From assembly GCA_003427395.1 (NCBI GenBank), contig BFEA01000012.1, positions 1,861,195 to 1,902,393 on the forward strand: DNA of 41,199 nt, written 5' to 3'. Made by a program: the position numbers and the translations under genes. The stretch is from Chara braunii. Lineage: Eukaryota > Streptophyta > Charophyceae > Charales > Characeae. The notes beneath the pieces were generated by a model. The model had not been told where the DNA came from and searched no databases. It saw nothing but the letters and a program-made list of their open reading frames with translations. How positions within the stretch are numbered: position 1 is the stretch's first letter; each line of letters opens with the position of its first letter. Below are positions 9,691-20,005 of the stretch, piece after piece.

Positions 9691-10182
9691 TCACATTGTC
9701 ATATGTGCCCAGAAGGACGACGCCATCGTTAGGTCCGAATTTAATTCCTTGGGTGCTCTACGTAATGTTAAGATATTGTGGAAATACGTGACGGCATAGT
9801 CACACATTGCCTTAGTCCCAGAAGTCATTTGGAGGTTCGGGTCTAAGGGATGGGCAAGTTCCTTCATTAATCGATGTTGGGTGGTTTGTCTATTCACTAG
9901 GGCGAAGGTTTCTTTCATCATACAGTCCAACTTCTCCATTCCTAACACCTTACAACGATTCTGCCAAGTTTTGTGTTTCATTATCTGTATCTCTTCCCAT
10001 TCGAGCAACTATCAAATTTTTTCTCTTGATAAAAAAACGCCAAAGATCAGGTGTTTCCCCAACTCTGTCGCTGCCTCTTCAATCCCCCATTTTAAAGTTC
10101 ATTTTTTTGCATTTCTTTAATGAGATTTTACAATGGAGATGACAAATAGACCCTTAGATACAATTCTCAGGCCGGTGGAAAG
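9691..10182 (-). pseudogene. LINE endonuclease-RT linker region
   Basis: The open stretch at 9691-10008 (about 105 codons, minus strand) joins the endonuclease upstream to the RT downstream. It shows no catalytic motif but has the Lys/Glu-rich helical look of LINE linkers, for example WQNRCKVLGMEKLDCMMKET. A stop and frame change lie between 10008 and the end of the endonuclease at 10183. The assignment rests on position and orientation more than on sequence. Confidence 0.6.
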
Positions 10183-11004
10183 TCACCTCCCCTCAGAAGG
10201 GAATAAATCCCTTGTGGCTTGCCATGCCTCATTTTGGTGTTGGACCCATTGGTCGACACCTTGGTCATTCAAGTTGCTTATGTTCAGTCTGAAATAGCCC
10301 CGTTCCCTGTCAATACATGATCCTGGTGCAAAACGAGCAAGAACGGGGTAGTGGTCTGACATGGAATCTCTTATAGGAGTGGTTGATAACAAAGATTCTC
10401 ATGTCGTGGTCCTTACCAAGATCACATCAATTCTGCGTTGGCTTCTTGCGGGTATCAATACTTGGCATGTGGTCGTCTGACCTCGACTCGCCAGATGTCA
10501 GGCAAAACCATGATCGTTGCGGTGCATTACATGATAAGCGTCAATCAGTCTCATCTTTTCCATTAGACCCATCAAAAGTTTTGCATCCGGACATATTGGT
10601 CTTACCCTTAATGTATCAATGTCGGGGTTAAGAGTTAAATTCCAGTCCCCGATTATAACTAAGTTGTTGACGTCGAGGATTGTATCTGTTAGCTCGCTGA
10701 GAAAGCGCACATAACCCCCCAAGACTCCTCTTCAATCACGCTTTTCACCCAAACCTAGCGACCCGAAGCATTCATCTGTCCATTTGAAGTCCAAATTCCG
10801 ATGAAACAAAGTTAACGTTCCTCCTTTCGTTCCATTCGCAGGGGTCCACAGTTGTGGCTCATCCCACCACTTCCCTAAAGCATGTATCTTTTCTGCGTTT
10901 AGTTTGGTCTCTTGTAGACACACGACATGAGCTTTATGCGTATGATTCCAACTTTTAAGGTGACTGTGTTTTTCTCTTCCATTTCTATCTCCTAACTCCC
11001 TCAC
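10183..11004 (-). pseudogene. LINE AP-type endonuclease, broken
   Basis: In LINEs this domain nicks target DNA to prime reverse transcription. The key landmarks are readable in order on the minus strand: VVCLQETKL (catalytic Glu) and GGTLTLFHRN in 10732-11004; NNLVIIGDWNLTL (GDWN) in 10498-10722; a RIDVILV phrase near 10400; and MSDHYPVLARF (the SDH motif with catalytic His) in 10183-10392. The catalytic residues therefore survive, while stop codons and frameshifts between the segments destroy the protein. The fold family is certain; the clade within LINEs (L1-like is most likely) is inferred. Confidence 0.9.
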
Positions 11005-11144
11005 ATTTCATGTGACCATAAATATTTGGTTCATATTGGCGACTTTCGATCGGAATGCTTATGGAAACGACCAGAGTTGCCAGTTGCACTTGTTGTTGTC
11101 GGAGTTTTCCTCCTTCTGGATTCTGGGCGTGCTTGAGACATGGA

Positions 11145-11490
11145 TCATGGGGACGTCAGACTGTCCCGAAAAAATAGGGAGGATAATTTTTTGCCTTTGA
11201 GCTTCTGGTTGCATTCTGCCACGAACTCAACCGACAAGCCATCTTCCAGGTGAATGCTCCCCAGGTTAGGGTTGTCAATCATGTCAAACCATTTACCTGG
11301 GACCCAAACAATCCCCTCTTGTTCCAGAACAGGAAAAACATCCGGGGGGATGCGTAGATCCACAAAGGGAACGTATAGCCGATGACACACTCCCCCTGGA
11401 GCTTAGTGGAATGCCCTTTGCATTGTGATGTTGGGGGCCACCCGACATGGAAACCAATTTTTCAATAGGTTTTTGACGCAGTTTCAAATT
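11145..11490 (-). pseudogene. Probable LINE ORF1 (gag-like) fragment
   Basis: Two minus-strand frames just upstream of the endonuclease carry YVPFVDLRIPPDVFPVLEQ and IVWVPGKWFDMIDNP. The region is in the right place and orientation for ORF1, and its short conserved-looking blocks suggest an RNA-binding gag-like domain. No CCHC knuckle is visible. The start cannot be fixed, because upstream sequence (11490-11720) has only short frames. The function is inferred from position. Confidence 0.5.
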
Positions 11491-12665
11491 ACCTCGTTGC
11501 TTGGTGGCAATTCAGTGGGAAAGGAAACCATTGCCAAATGTCTGTTACCCAGGTCATAACCTAGCACTAATGCCCTTGAGAATCCGGAATACAAATGACT
11601 TATATAGTACGTTTATGAGATAAAGATACTCCTTTCGGAATAGAGGTAATTCCGGTCTGACTGTTCATATGTGGTTCAGTCCTATGTTCCTAATTCAGTT
11701 GCCATAGAAAGTAAAAAGTTGGCTATACAAAAGAGGTTGAAGACTCCCCTTCCGAAAAACTGAGGGATTTGGAGGATTTTTCCTTTCCCATGTCCTCCAC
11801 TCGGGTACGACTTTGTTTTAGTGAACACTTATTGCCTCTCATGGCAGAGTGCACGGGAGAGCCGTTGTCGGGGCAAATACCCTGACAAGGGTATTTGTCG
11901 GGGGTTTTCAACGTCGGACGTTGTCCGACTCTTTTGTTGGATTGAATGACTTGATGAGACTGACGTTGCCAAAAGTTTATTCGGACTTGATCTATGACTG
12001 AGAGACTACAATTTTTTGAGCTTTAGTTCGGCTGTGGCCTCCAAGAGTAACGACAATAACTGGCAATGCTTCATTTTTGTCGAAGCCGCAAAAGAGTGCG
12101 AAAATGGAAAGGCTGAAGTTAAACCTATTCTACCTAAAATAATGTCGCGCGACTGCTAAGTCGCGCAATTCAGGGCTTAAGTAGGCTAAAAAAGAGGGAA
12201 CGACAGGTATAGGACGCCGACGCGGGAAAGATGGGTCACATGTTTTTATTGGGCCATGATATTTAACTCCGCGTCGGGGCCCGACGCAGGAGTCGCGGCT
12301 AAAAGGTTGACCTATCAAGCTTACTAGAGTAGACCCCTGTCGGGTAGGTTGCGGGGCCTCAACTTTGAAGCAGGCAGGCGGGGCCTGCAAGGCCTCAGGC
12401 AGGAGAAGCCTGCTGAGCCACAGGCTGGGGACGGCCTATTGGGCGCAACCCTTTAAATAGAAGGGTTGTTGCTTCTGCTCTTGTGAAAGGAGCTAGCCCA
12501 GTAGGTAAGCACAGTAGACTGCCATGCTAGAGATCCAGGGAACGAATCTGACTGTGGCTAGCTCTTTTGAGCTGACCATTGCGGAGGATTATCTCGGCGC
12601 GGCCAATTTCAGTCCTGCGATCCGTGAGATCTCACGACTGCAATCAACCTCGCGGGGCTGAGACA
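11491..12665. other. Gene-free stretch with palindromes and a TATA-like site
   Basis: No coding region is recognised. Structures seen: the fourth copy of the composite-repeat hairpin (11872-11899); a GCGCGACT/AGTCGCGC stem with 4-base loop (12147-12166); a GC-rich GCGTCGGG/CCCGACGC dyad near 12270; repeated CAGGC-type words at 12370-12430; a CTTTAAATAG promoter-like site near 12451; and a 14-bp perfect palindrome CGTGAGATCTCACG (12623-12636). The mix resembles a regulatory end such as an LTR, but no element boundary is defined. Confidence 0.45.
11872..11899 (-). repeat. Composite-repeat hairpin, copy 4 (inverted, isolated)
   Basis: CAAATACCCT, loop GACA, AGGGTATTTG, extended by a G-T and a G-C pair. 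Its flanks match the other copies only when read on the minus strand, where it ends in CCCCGACAACGG. Two G-C pairs of the other copies are A-T pairs here. Confidence 0.7.
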
Positions 12666-12716
12666 ACCCCTGTGCAAGGATGACACACATAACGCAAGAA
12701 ATGGTTTAATTTTTTT
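12666..12716 (+). ncRNA. U6 snRNA 3'-half pseudogene fragment
   Basis: CCCCTGTGCAAGGATGACAC is followed by CATAA, AAGAAATGGT and a run of T. This matches the 3' half of U6 spliceosomal RNA (the internal stem-loop and downstream region ending in U-run). Most differences are C-to-T or G-to-A transitions, as expected in a silent, methylated copy. The 5' half with the ACAGAGA box is not present upstream. A tRNA-like module lies nine bases downstream on the opposite strand. The fragment is not a functional U6 gene. Confidence 0.8.
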
Positions 12717-12724
12717 TCATTTCG

Positions 12725-12805
12725 ATCCCATCCGGGATCGAACTCGGGTCTGTATTTCAACGGTTCGTGGGTGCAGCACCACGGCACGTGACCGTTGGCT
12801 TTAAG
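12725..12805 (-). repeat. tRNA-like module beside U6 fragment
   Basis: On the minus strand, CCGAGTTCGATCCCGG is a good B box/T-arm. Upstream of it, CCCACGAACCGTTGAAATAC shares words with the modules at 6105-6180 and 28225-28312. The A box is poor. It is a tRNA-derived repeat head, not a tRNA gene. Confidence 0.6.
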
Positions 12806-15750
12806 CCAACGAATTTAAAAAAAAAAAAAAACTAAAACTAAAGCGCCACATACAGAAGTGATGGGGACTATAAGTCCCCAGAAAGGAGGCAGGTGCTCGT
12901 GATAAGGGGCAACCGTTCGTCAAAGAGGTAAGTTCTTTTTTTTTTTTCTTTAGATTTTTTTTTACATTGCTTTTTCTGAATTTTATTTTTAGATTTTCTT
13001 AGATTCCCCCTCCCCTCATTTATTGTCTCGTTTACTGTGTCAGTGCGGCCGTTCGTTTTGCTTTGACAAACAGACATTTTTTTTAGTATGAGCAAAATCG
13101 AATGAATATTCCGTTAGAACATCGAAAGATACATTGCCGCACGTTCCCCCCCCATCGTTTTTATGAATTGTTCAAGACCTGTTCGTTTGACGAACGGGGA
13201 TGCACCAACCCGAAAAAAAAAAAAAAAAAAGGATCTAAACTAGCGTGACAAATGGCAGTGGTAGTCCCCCCTTCACTCTCCTATGACACCTACTTACGCC
13301 CGTTCGCTTTTGAAACGGGCAGCGAGTTTTTGGTGCGCCTGAACCTGGTGCCTTTGACGCCTAGGTTCAAGCGCACATGAGAGAAACAGGGACGGAGACC
13401 CTGTTGAGCCAGACTCAAGTTCGAATCTGTGAAATGACTTACAGGAGGGGAAGGCTGCTCGTTTCGGAAAACGAGCTGCCCCCTGCACAAGGGGGGGGGT
13501 TAAAAGAAAGAAGAAGGGAGAAAGAAAAGAAACGGAACGGGTGCATCCCAAGAAGATTATAGAGGGTGATGGGACTGCGCCTGTTCGTTTTGAAGAGACT
13601 GAAGTAAATGGCTGGGTACAACCATTTACAAGAGTATCTGGTCTGGGAAAACGGCCAAATACTTCTGGGGGTTGATGACCTTGGTCCCCCTATGGGAAAA
13701 CCAAGGCACCGGGCTTCTGGCTGTTGATTTAGATCAAGGGTCAGGAGCACTGACGAATTTTGCCTAGCTGTGGGCAAAGCAGCTGCCCACATGCCTTCGG
13801 CTGGCTATAAAAGCCAGCACTCCACCCAACAGCCTCACACTTGTGGCAGTGTTGTTGGGCCATTCACTTAAGTGAATCCTGGTTGGCTGCTACTGTGGGG
13901 CGGTGTTGTCAGAGAGGTGGGGAGTTGGAGGTCTGCAGGATGAGAGGGAGTGCTGCTGGTGAAATAAGTGGAGGTTTGCAGAGAGTTAGAGGAGGAGAAG
14001 GGAGGCAGTCATAGCTGAGGGCTAGGAGGTTCTTGCCCCACTCTTGTGCGTGTGCTGTGTGTGTGGGCTGGTGTTGCGGCGATAAGGTTGTGTCAGGGTC
14101 CGGACGGTGCGGCAAGCGGCACCTATTTTAGTGGGGTTGTGCTGTCGGACTGTCGTTGTGGCGTCAAGACCTTCTTCAGGGAAGGTGCTGTCGGATTCGC
14201 AGCGAGGCGCTGATGTTTTTTTTTAATGTGAGTGTGGGAGGTGCTGCTCGATCAGCGGCACGACAATGACAATGTAGTCAGTGGGATCATGTTGTCGGAA
14301 TTGGCGGCGGCGGCGATGTTTTTCACGTAGGGAAGTGTTGTATGGTTGACGGCATGTCGACGGTTCTTTTTCTGAGGGGCAGTGTGCCAGATTTTTGCGG
14401 TGCGATGAATCAGTCATTTGGAAGTGTGATCAGGTGGTGGTGTCGCACAACAGTCGTGGTACTGGCTTTAACGGCGTGGCGAGCAGTGGTTCTCCGTTGT
14501 TCGTTTTGTGGTGCGCAGCGACTATGGTGAATTTCAATCTGGCCTGGAGGATGGGTTGGCAGTGTTGCACGTTTGGGATCGTGCGGCAGTGGTGCAAGGA
14601 CCGGCGGCATGAAAAAAACGCGGAGTGAGTGCACGCGGAAATAGTCGTTTGGGCTCGCGACACATGAGGTTTTCAGCCAGGGTCACCTTTTTTTTTTTTG
14701 TGGCACACAGTGCAAGTGGTTTTGAGTTCTGGACCATCTAGTGTTGCGGGAGATGGTTTGGGACTGCATTGGGACCATTTATGACTCATTTTGGGACCAG
14801 GTGAGACTGGTTTTGAGATCGAGAGCGATATGTTGGTGTGGTTATAGTGAGCGGACGTGGTGAGAGGCGGTGTAGACTTGCGGCTGGTTGGGGAGTATCC
14901 TTGGTGATCAAGGTGCACTTGGAACTGTGTTGGGACGTTTGGGACCGGTCTAAGCAAAGATCAGTTTGTGACATTGGAACCACGTGAAACTTATTGTGGG
15001 AACAGACTCCTAGAGGGCTATCTCGCTTGAGTTTTTTTTTTGTGACCCAATCTCTGTTCTTTTGAACAGTTGAGAAAGGACGAGGACCGTGATTCAGGAG
15101 AGAGGCCACAACTTGTGGACTTGTGAGTTGCATATTTTTCTACGACGATTATTTTCTTCTGATTGAAATATTACCGGACTTCCTTGAGTGAGCCGGGGCA
15201 AAATTCACTTAAGGTCAGTTAGTCAGTTGATTGACTTAGATTTTCCTTCACACATGTGTGAACCCATACTTTGCTTGACCCTGTTCGTTTTGAATGTTCA
15301 AAAGAAAAGGTAGAGAAAACTTGTGCGAGTCATGTATGAGAATGAAAAAGTCTGACTTGTGTATGGGGTTGCATCGGTTTATTTAAACTTGGTTCCTTGC
15401 CTTGGTGTGCAGGTAGGTAGAGGAATGTTTGCAAAGAAGATTGATTATGCCTATTTGAGATGAAGAAAAGGATTGTCATTTTTCTACCTTTCGTTTGCTT
15501 GCTTGTTAAAATGACTTATTAATTCAGTGCATATAGTGAAATGAACTCAATTGAAATAAAGCAGATAAGGTCAAAAGGACTTAGTTTTTTCTCAAGGATT
15601 ACCCGTTCTATCTCAAATGACCTTGTCCGCCTATACCTGTCGAAATGATTCTCATTCTCTATCACCTCTGTTTTTTCTTGTGTAGGTTACCATAAACTTA
15701 GGAGAAAAAAAAACAAATGACAGCTATTTGTAGTGCACACATTATGTTTC
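12806..15750. other. Long gene-free stretch with recurrent CGTTCGTTTTG words
   Basis: No protein or RNA gene is recognised over nearly 3 kb. It holds homopolymer runs (A at 12817-12830 and 13214-13231), several small stems built on the word GTTCGTTTTG (13170, 13299, 13455) and single copies elsewhere. There is a TATAAAA site at 13806 and a perfect ATTCACTTAAGTGAAT palindrome (13862-13877). From about 13900 to 15500 the plus strand is markedly G+T-rich, so open frames there on the minus strand are composition artefacts. It may be a large decayed element, but no boundary or domain is visible. Confidence 0.45.
13806..13812 (+). promoter_or_regulatory. TATA-box-like site in gene-free DNA
   Basis: GGCTATAAAAGCC sits in an otherwise GC-balanced stretch and is itself a short stem-like dyad. 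About 50 bases downstream lies the ATTCACTTAAGTGAAT palindrome. The spacing suits a Pol II core promoter, for example in an LTR, but no transcript or coding region is seen downstream. Confidence 0.3.
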
Positions 15751-16379
15751 TCTAGGAAGCATCAGGGGCGGGGGCTCATTGCTTCAGGAGCTGGCACTGT
15801 TATCGACCCAGAGTGGACCGTTCTACGGGAGAGTACTTTGCCGATTCGGTGGAGACGACCACACTTTTGATATCCGAGCTTTGTGCTCGGGCGAGGAGGA
15901 GGAGTATCCTAGACCACTTCCTAGAGGGAGAGACATGCAACACTTCAAACAATGCCTCTGATCAAGAATCTTCCGCAAAGCAGCTTGTCATTCAATAAGA
16001 TTAGGAATGTGTGGAGATATATGTGAGCGTGTCTAATCTTAGGTCGACGGTAGGTGAAATGAATAAATTTGGCGACGTATCTCATCAAGTCAAAACTAAA
16101 GCACTCAGACTTCCTTGTCGACTGCATCTATGTTATTGTCGAAAGTCAACTCCTCGTGAGCGGTCGTATGATTTTGTGGAGTTCGACCCGAGGAGGTCGG
16201 ATTTTATTTTGAATTTGTGTTATTGAATATATTGTATGATGATTCAAATTTTTCAATAGGGATACCTCAAGTTGTGCCTTCGGCTTACCTACCTCTGCAA
16301 TTGCATTTAAAAGTTTTCGCACGTGGGTCAATAGCTCGGTAGGGATACGCCCCTAAGGGTGGTGACAACCCCTTAGGGA
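15751..16379. other. Unassigned stretch with short plus-strand frames
   Basis: Two overlapping short plus-strand frames (15779-15961 and 15813-15998) look mildly protein-like (ARRRSILDHFLEGETC in one), but neither is long nor recognisable. An inverted pair CCCTAAGGG/CCCTTAGGG lies at about 16352-16378, directly before the large modular repeat. Confidence 0.35.
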
Positions 16380-17636
16380 AAACAAGTTGTGTCGCGGGAT
16401 GTACAACTGGCGCACCCGGCTAAAGCGACAAAGAGACGACCCGAGCGTGACCGCCTCGGCGGCTCGAGGAGCTATTTTGCGTCGTCCTCAAGTGGTCTCT
16501 CGTTGTGTTTGGTTTTTATTCCCACGTGATATGGCTGCCCCCAACCCTCGATTCCCACCTGTGTTCCCATTGTCGAGCGCATCGGTCCCACGCAGGGTGG
16601 TACCTTCCCGGCCGCGTCACGTAGGAGTTGGTCTTACTCATCTCGATACACAAGGAGTTTCCACAAGCCGCTTCGGCTGAGTGTTCCAGCCATACTCTCG
16701 CGAGCCCTTACGATAGGATAGGGTCAACGAGAGGTACAACTTACCTCCAACCCGCGGGAGTTGTCACCTCCCTTCGGTGGACGTATGCCCGCCGAGGTAC
16801 CAGTCCACAGTACGAAAGTTCATCAGTTGCAATCGCAGAGGTGGACCAACCGAGGGCCTTTCTCATATGTTGTAGCATAGGGGGTACGCGCGGTCCTACG
16901 CCTCTATCGAACTCGCACGAGAACCGACGCATTTCGGGGGTTGAAGTCCCAAGCGCAACTCGTCTCCGGTCGACTAGGACGCATCCCACTCACCACACGT
17001 TACACCACACTTAAAACATAAAAATAAAACACACACACACACGGAACAACACAAAACCAAACAACACAAACAATCATAGTACCTTCAGTAGTCATCCCAT
17101 AACCTTCCGACATGAAAATTGAAGACGCGTCACGTGCGAGACTTAGTATAAAACCGCGCGAATGCAGAGCCTTCTCATATCGAGTAGCAATGCATGCTTA
17201 TGCAACCGGTCACAATGATGGCGTACTCTGTAATACCCATACTCATGCGGTCCTCGTTAATCTCGAGGTTCGCATTCGCCACTCAAGTGTCGGTTGACAC
17301 GCACCTTGAATGGTTAATTTATCGACGCTAGACAACCTCCGAGTGCAGTTGAGAACCACACCCTCTTTTGCACCCTGCAGAGAGTGGGTGGTACATAGGT
17401 TCATACCTATGGTGCCAATTGTCTTTGATTGCCCTTGAGACCAACTCCATCAACCAGGGTCTGTAGAGAACTCAAAGGGTTTGACTTTGACGGTTGCCAC
17501 GGACTACAACGTCCAACTATAAAAACTATAAAATGCAAAGTATAAAAGGGGATCCTCCTTCTCTCCCAACTCATAATTCGTTTAACCCTTGCGCACGGTC
17601 ACTATAGACCGCGCGAATACTCAATGTGTACGCATA

Positions 17637-17698
<62 letters not shown>
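17637..17698. repeat. Compound (TG)n(TA)n microsatellite
   Basis: About nine TG units run directly into about 22 TA units. It lies inside the first copy of the modular repeat and is missing from the second copy, which has only a short TA stretch near 21050. It therefore expanded after the copies separated, or was lost from one. Confidence 0.95.
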
Positions 17699-17701
<3 letters not shown>

Positions 17702-18847
17702 GGTTATAAATATGTGATGATCACTTCTCACAATCACAGTGAGACTCTTTTCAACCATATATATGTATGTGATCGCGGACAGTCAAATCCAAAGTCTGAA
17801 CCACAAATATACCTGCAATCACGTCAAAGATTCAAAAAAAAGTCCACGCACTACACGAGGTCAACTTCAACCATTATTTATACTCATACCCCTTGTTTTA
17901 GTCACGCAAGCCCCAACCTTTGTCCAACCTCTCAAAGTAAATACTCAGTACCTTTGTTAAATGACCATTCAATAAAAATCCGGGTGAAAACCTTAATAAA
18001 ACAATAAAACCACCAGGGCTAAAGTCGTTTAGGTTGGGTAACTAGAGTGGATAGGAGTTGAGTCGTAAATCGACGAATCGACAACCGACCTATTACCAGT
18101 GATAACAAAAAGGGATACTCGTGGGATAAAGTTGAATCTAGCCCCAATCTTGAATCAAACGTCCAAAAAGGGTCTGTGTCATAATGCCCAAGCTAAATCA
18201 TCATTGCGTAAAAAATGAATCTCCATAACACATTCTTACTCAAAACTATCTGTTAACTAAGTCTAAGTCTATCCCTAAGTCAGTGTCTAAAAAAAAGGTA
18301 GACCTTTGGCATAATTTCCCTCATACAGAGTGGATTGTCAATATCGTGACCTATCAAAATACAATCTATCTCCTCTAAACTAAGAAAATTTCGGTAGCGC
18401 TTTTCATAGAGAACGTAACTTTTTCAAAATTTATACTAGCTTAAATATGAAAACTGAAACAATATTTCACTCTGAAAAGTCAAATTTTGTTTAACTCTCT
18501 GAATTAGTAAAAATTTGGGCAGCATCTCCTTTGGAAAAATAGACTTCTCATATTTATACTAAGTCGGATAATAACTCAAAGTAAGACTTGAGTTCAACCA
18601 AAACAAAATTTAACTGACTCCCTGAAAATTCATAAAAGTTAACTAAGTTCTCAAAGAAAAATCCGTAGAGAAAGTAACTTTCAAAAATTTATACAAAACT
18701 AAGTTCAAAATTTAGAAATAACTTTGACTTCCCAAAGCCTATTTTTTTTCTAACTCCCTGCATTAGCAAAAATTTGGGCATCCCTCCGTTTAGAAAAAGA
18801 GACTTTCCAGATTTTTACTAAGTCATTTATAAAATTTACTTAAAAAG

Positions 18848-19525
18848 GATTGTGGAGGTGTCGGGGATTATGACTCAGGGAGGATGTCCGACAGAGGGCT
18901 TCCCGCGCCGGGGTCAGCCCTACTGGCGGTGCAGCGGGCCCACCCACTTACCCAGTGATCTCTCAAGGGAGAAGCGCACGATCCTTGCAACCAACCCAGG
19001 AGTATCGACCCACACCGGCGCTACCAGGCCGCTAGCGACAAGGGTCCCCCCTCCCCCACTCAGGGCTTCACCTCCCTGTAGCTCCACCGTCAGGAGGCAG
19101 TCTGCACCACCGTCATAGTGGTGCTGCAGGGACGCGCTAACTCCTACTAAGGGAGAGGTGACCCCCTCACACCTCCCGCACGCTCCAACTGAGTCTGCCC
19201 CTCCCGGAGCCATTCCCTCCCCATGGCCTCAACAACCCCAAGGGAAGTCACGCGCTCAACCGTTACGGGGATCCAGGAAGTACTCTTGGGTTATCAGCAG
19301 TAGTGGGCACCCTTGTAGGTGGCTCCCCAAGTCTAGAGCTGTATATATAGCCCTATGTACCTTCGTGCCCCTGGGAGCGCGCGCGCTCAGTATGTGAGTG
19401 GTAGTGCATCAACCTAACGCCGTGCCGGCGGCATATGCACGAGGTTGCGGATTTGAACCCGCAACCTCAGACCACAATGTGCATTTCCAACCAGTGCCCT
19501 AACCACTGGGCCATTACACAAGCTG
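18848..19525. mobile_element. GC-rich insertion, possible solo LTR plus tRNA-like module
   Basis: A sharply bounded GC-rich block interrupts the AT-rich AAATTTCGGCAGCGC array, which resumes after it. It contains a strong TATA site (GCTGTATATATAGCCC, about 19339-19354), as an LTR promoter would. TGTCGGGGATTATG near its left end would suit an LTR start. Its right end is a tRNA-like module on the minus strand. There is no coding frame, and I could not confirm terminal repeats or a target duplication. Confidence 0.45.
19440..19516 (-). repeat. tRNA-like module, well preserved A and B boxes
   Basis: The minus strand reads TGGCCCAGTGGTTAGGGCAC (A box and D-arm, with GCCC/GGGC pairing) and TTGCGGGTTCAAATCCGCAA (B box and T-arm with a six-pair stem). 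The anticodon arm between them is not foldable. This is the best tRNA-like head in the window, but a working tRNA is unlikely. A retroposon (SINE) head is the more probable reading. Confidence 0.65.
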
Positions 19526-20005
19526 GACTTTAAAAAGTCAAAATTTGAATAACTCATTGGTTTTGTATAAATTTTGGCAGCGCATCCCGTAGAGAAAGTG
19601 GCTTACCAAGATTTATAAAAAACCAAGTATAATAAAAGATCACAGAAAATGCGAGAATTAACCTAAGTAAAAAAAAAAAAAAAATTAGCTCAGATAATGC
19701 AGAAATTGAAACTAACTTCTATAGCTCTAGCACGTGGCGAGCATTTAAAGCGACTATCTATCAAACTGAAAACTAAACCAGGTAGTGAGTTCACTCAGCC
19801 ATATGCAAGGTCAAACCACAAAGGTAAGTACTCTCACCAGCTCAAAGTTACCCTTGTCAAACAAAAGTTTGTAGTCTTTTAATGATTTACCCATTATACC
19901 CAGCTTACATAAGGCGTAAAGCTAGACCAGCCAATCTTATGGAAACCTCTCTTAGCTCAGTCATTGAGTATACAAAAACACTGAGTACACACAAACGCAG
20001 GGCAC

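Larger units (their letters stand above)
8019..11490 (-). mobile_element. Non-LTR (LINE) retrotransposon relic with poly(A) end
   Basis: On the minus strand, pieces of an ORF1-like protein (11145-11490) precede an AP-type endonuclease (about 11004-10183), a linker (10008-9691), a reverse transcriptase (9690-8462) and a 3' UTR. The UTR ends with AATAAA and a 16-A tail (16 T on the plus strand at 8019-8034). The order endonuclease then RT with a terminal poly(A) is that of L1-like LINEs. Stops and frameshifts occur throughout. The ORF1 end is unclear and no target-site duplication was found by eye, so the 5' boundary is approximate. Confidence 0.9.
16380..20005 (+). repeat. Large non-coding modular repeat, unit 1
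   Basis: From about 16572 this unit matches a second one starting at 20006, in direct orientation about 3.4 kb away. Shared landmarks: GTCGAGCGCATCGGTCCC (16573/20008); TTTGACTTTGACGG and CACGGACT (17480-17510/20840-20865); CTCACAATCACAGTG (17727/21016); a shared ACCTGCAATCAC block (17811/21101); and GGGCTAA/GGGCTAG near 18015/21306. An AAATTTCGGCAGCGC-type array follows, and then a GGCGAGC...TAAAGC block (19736/21978). Unit 1 is interrupted by a GC-rich insertion (18848-19525) and stops in a truncated array with one CCAATCTTATGG word at 19931. Nothing in it is coding. Confidence 0.75.

Noticed and set aside
13909-15133. Several minus-strand frames of 60-115 codons
   Set aside because: They reflect the strong G+T richness of the plus strand, giving Pro/His/Thr/Ser-rich translations without motifs.
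19440-19516. Functional tRNA gene
   Set aside because: A and B boxes are good, but no anticodon stem with a seven-base loop can be folded and no acceptor stem pairs.
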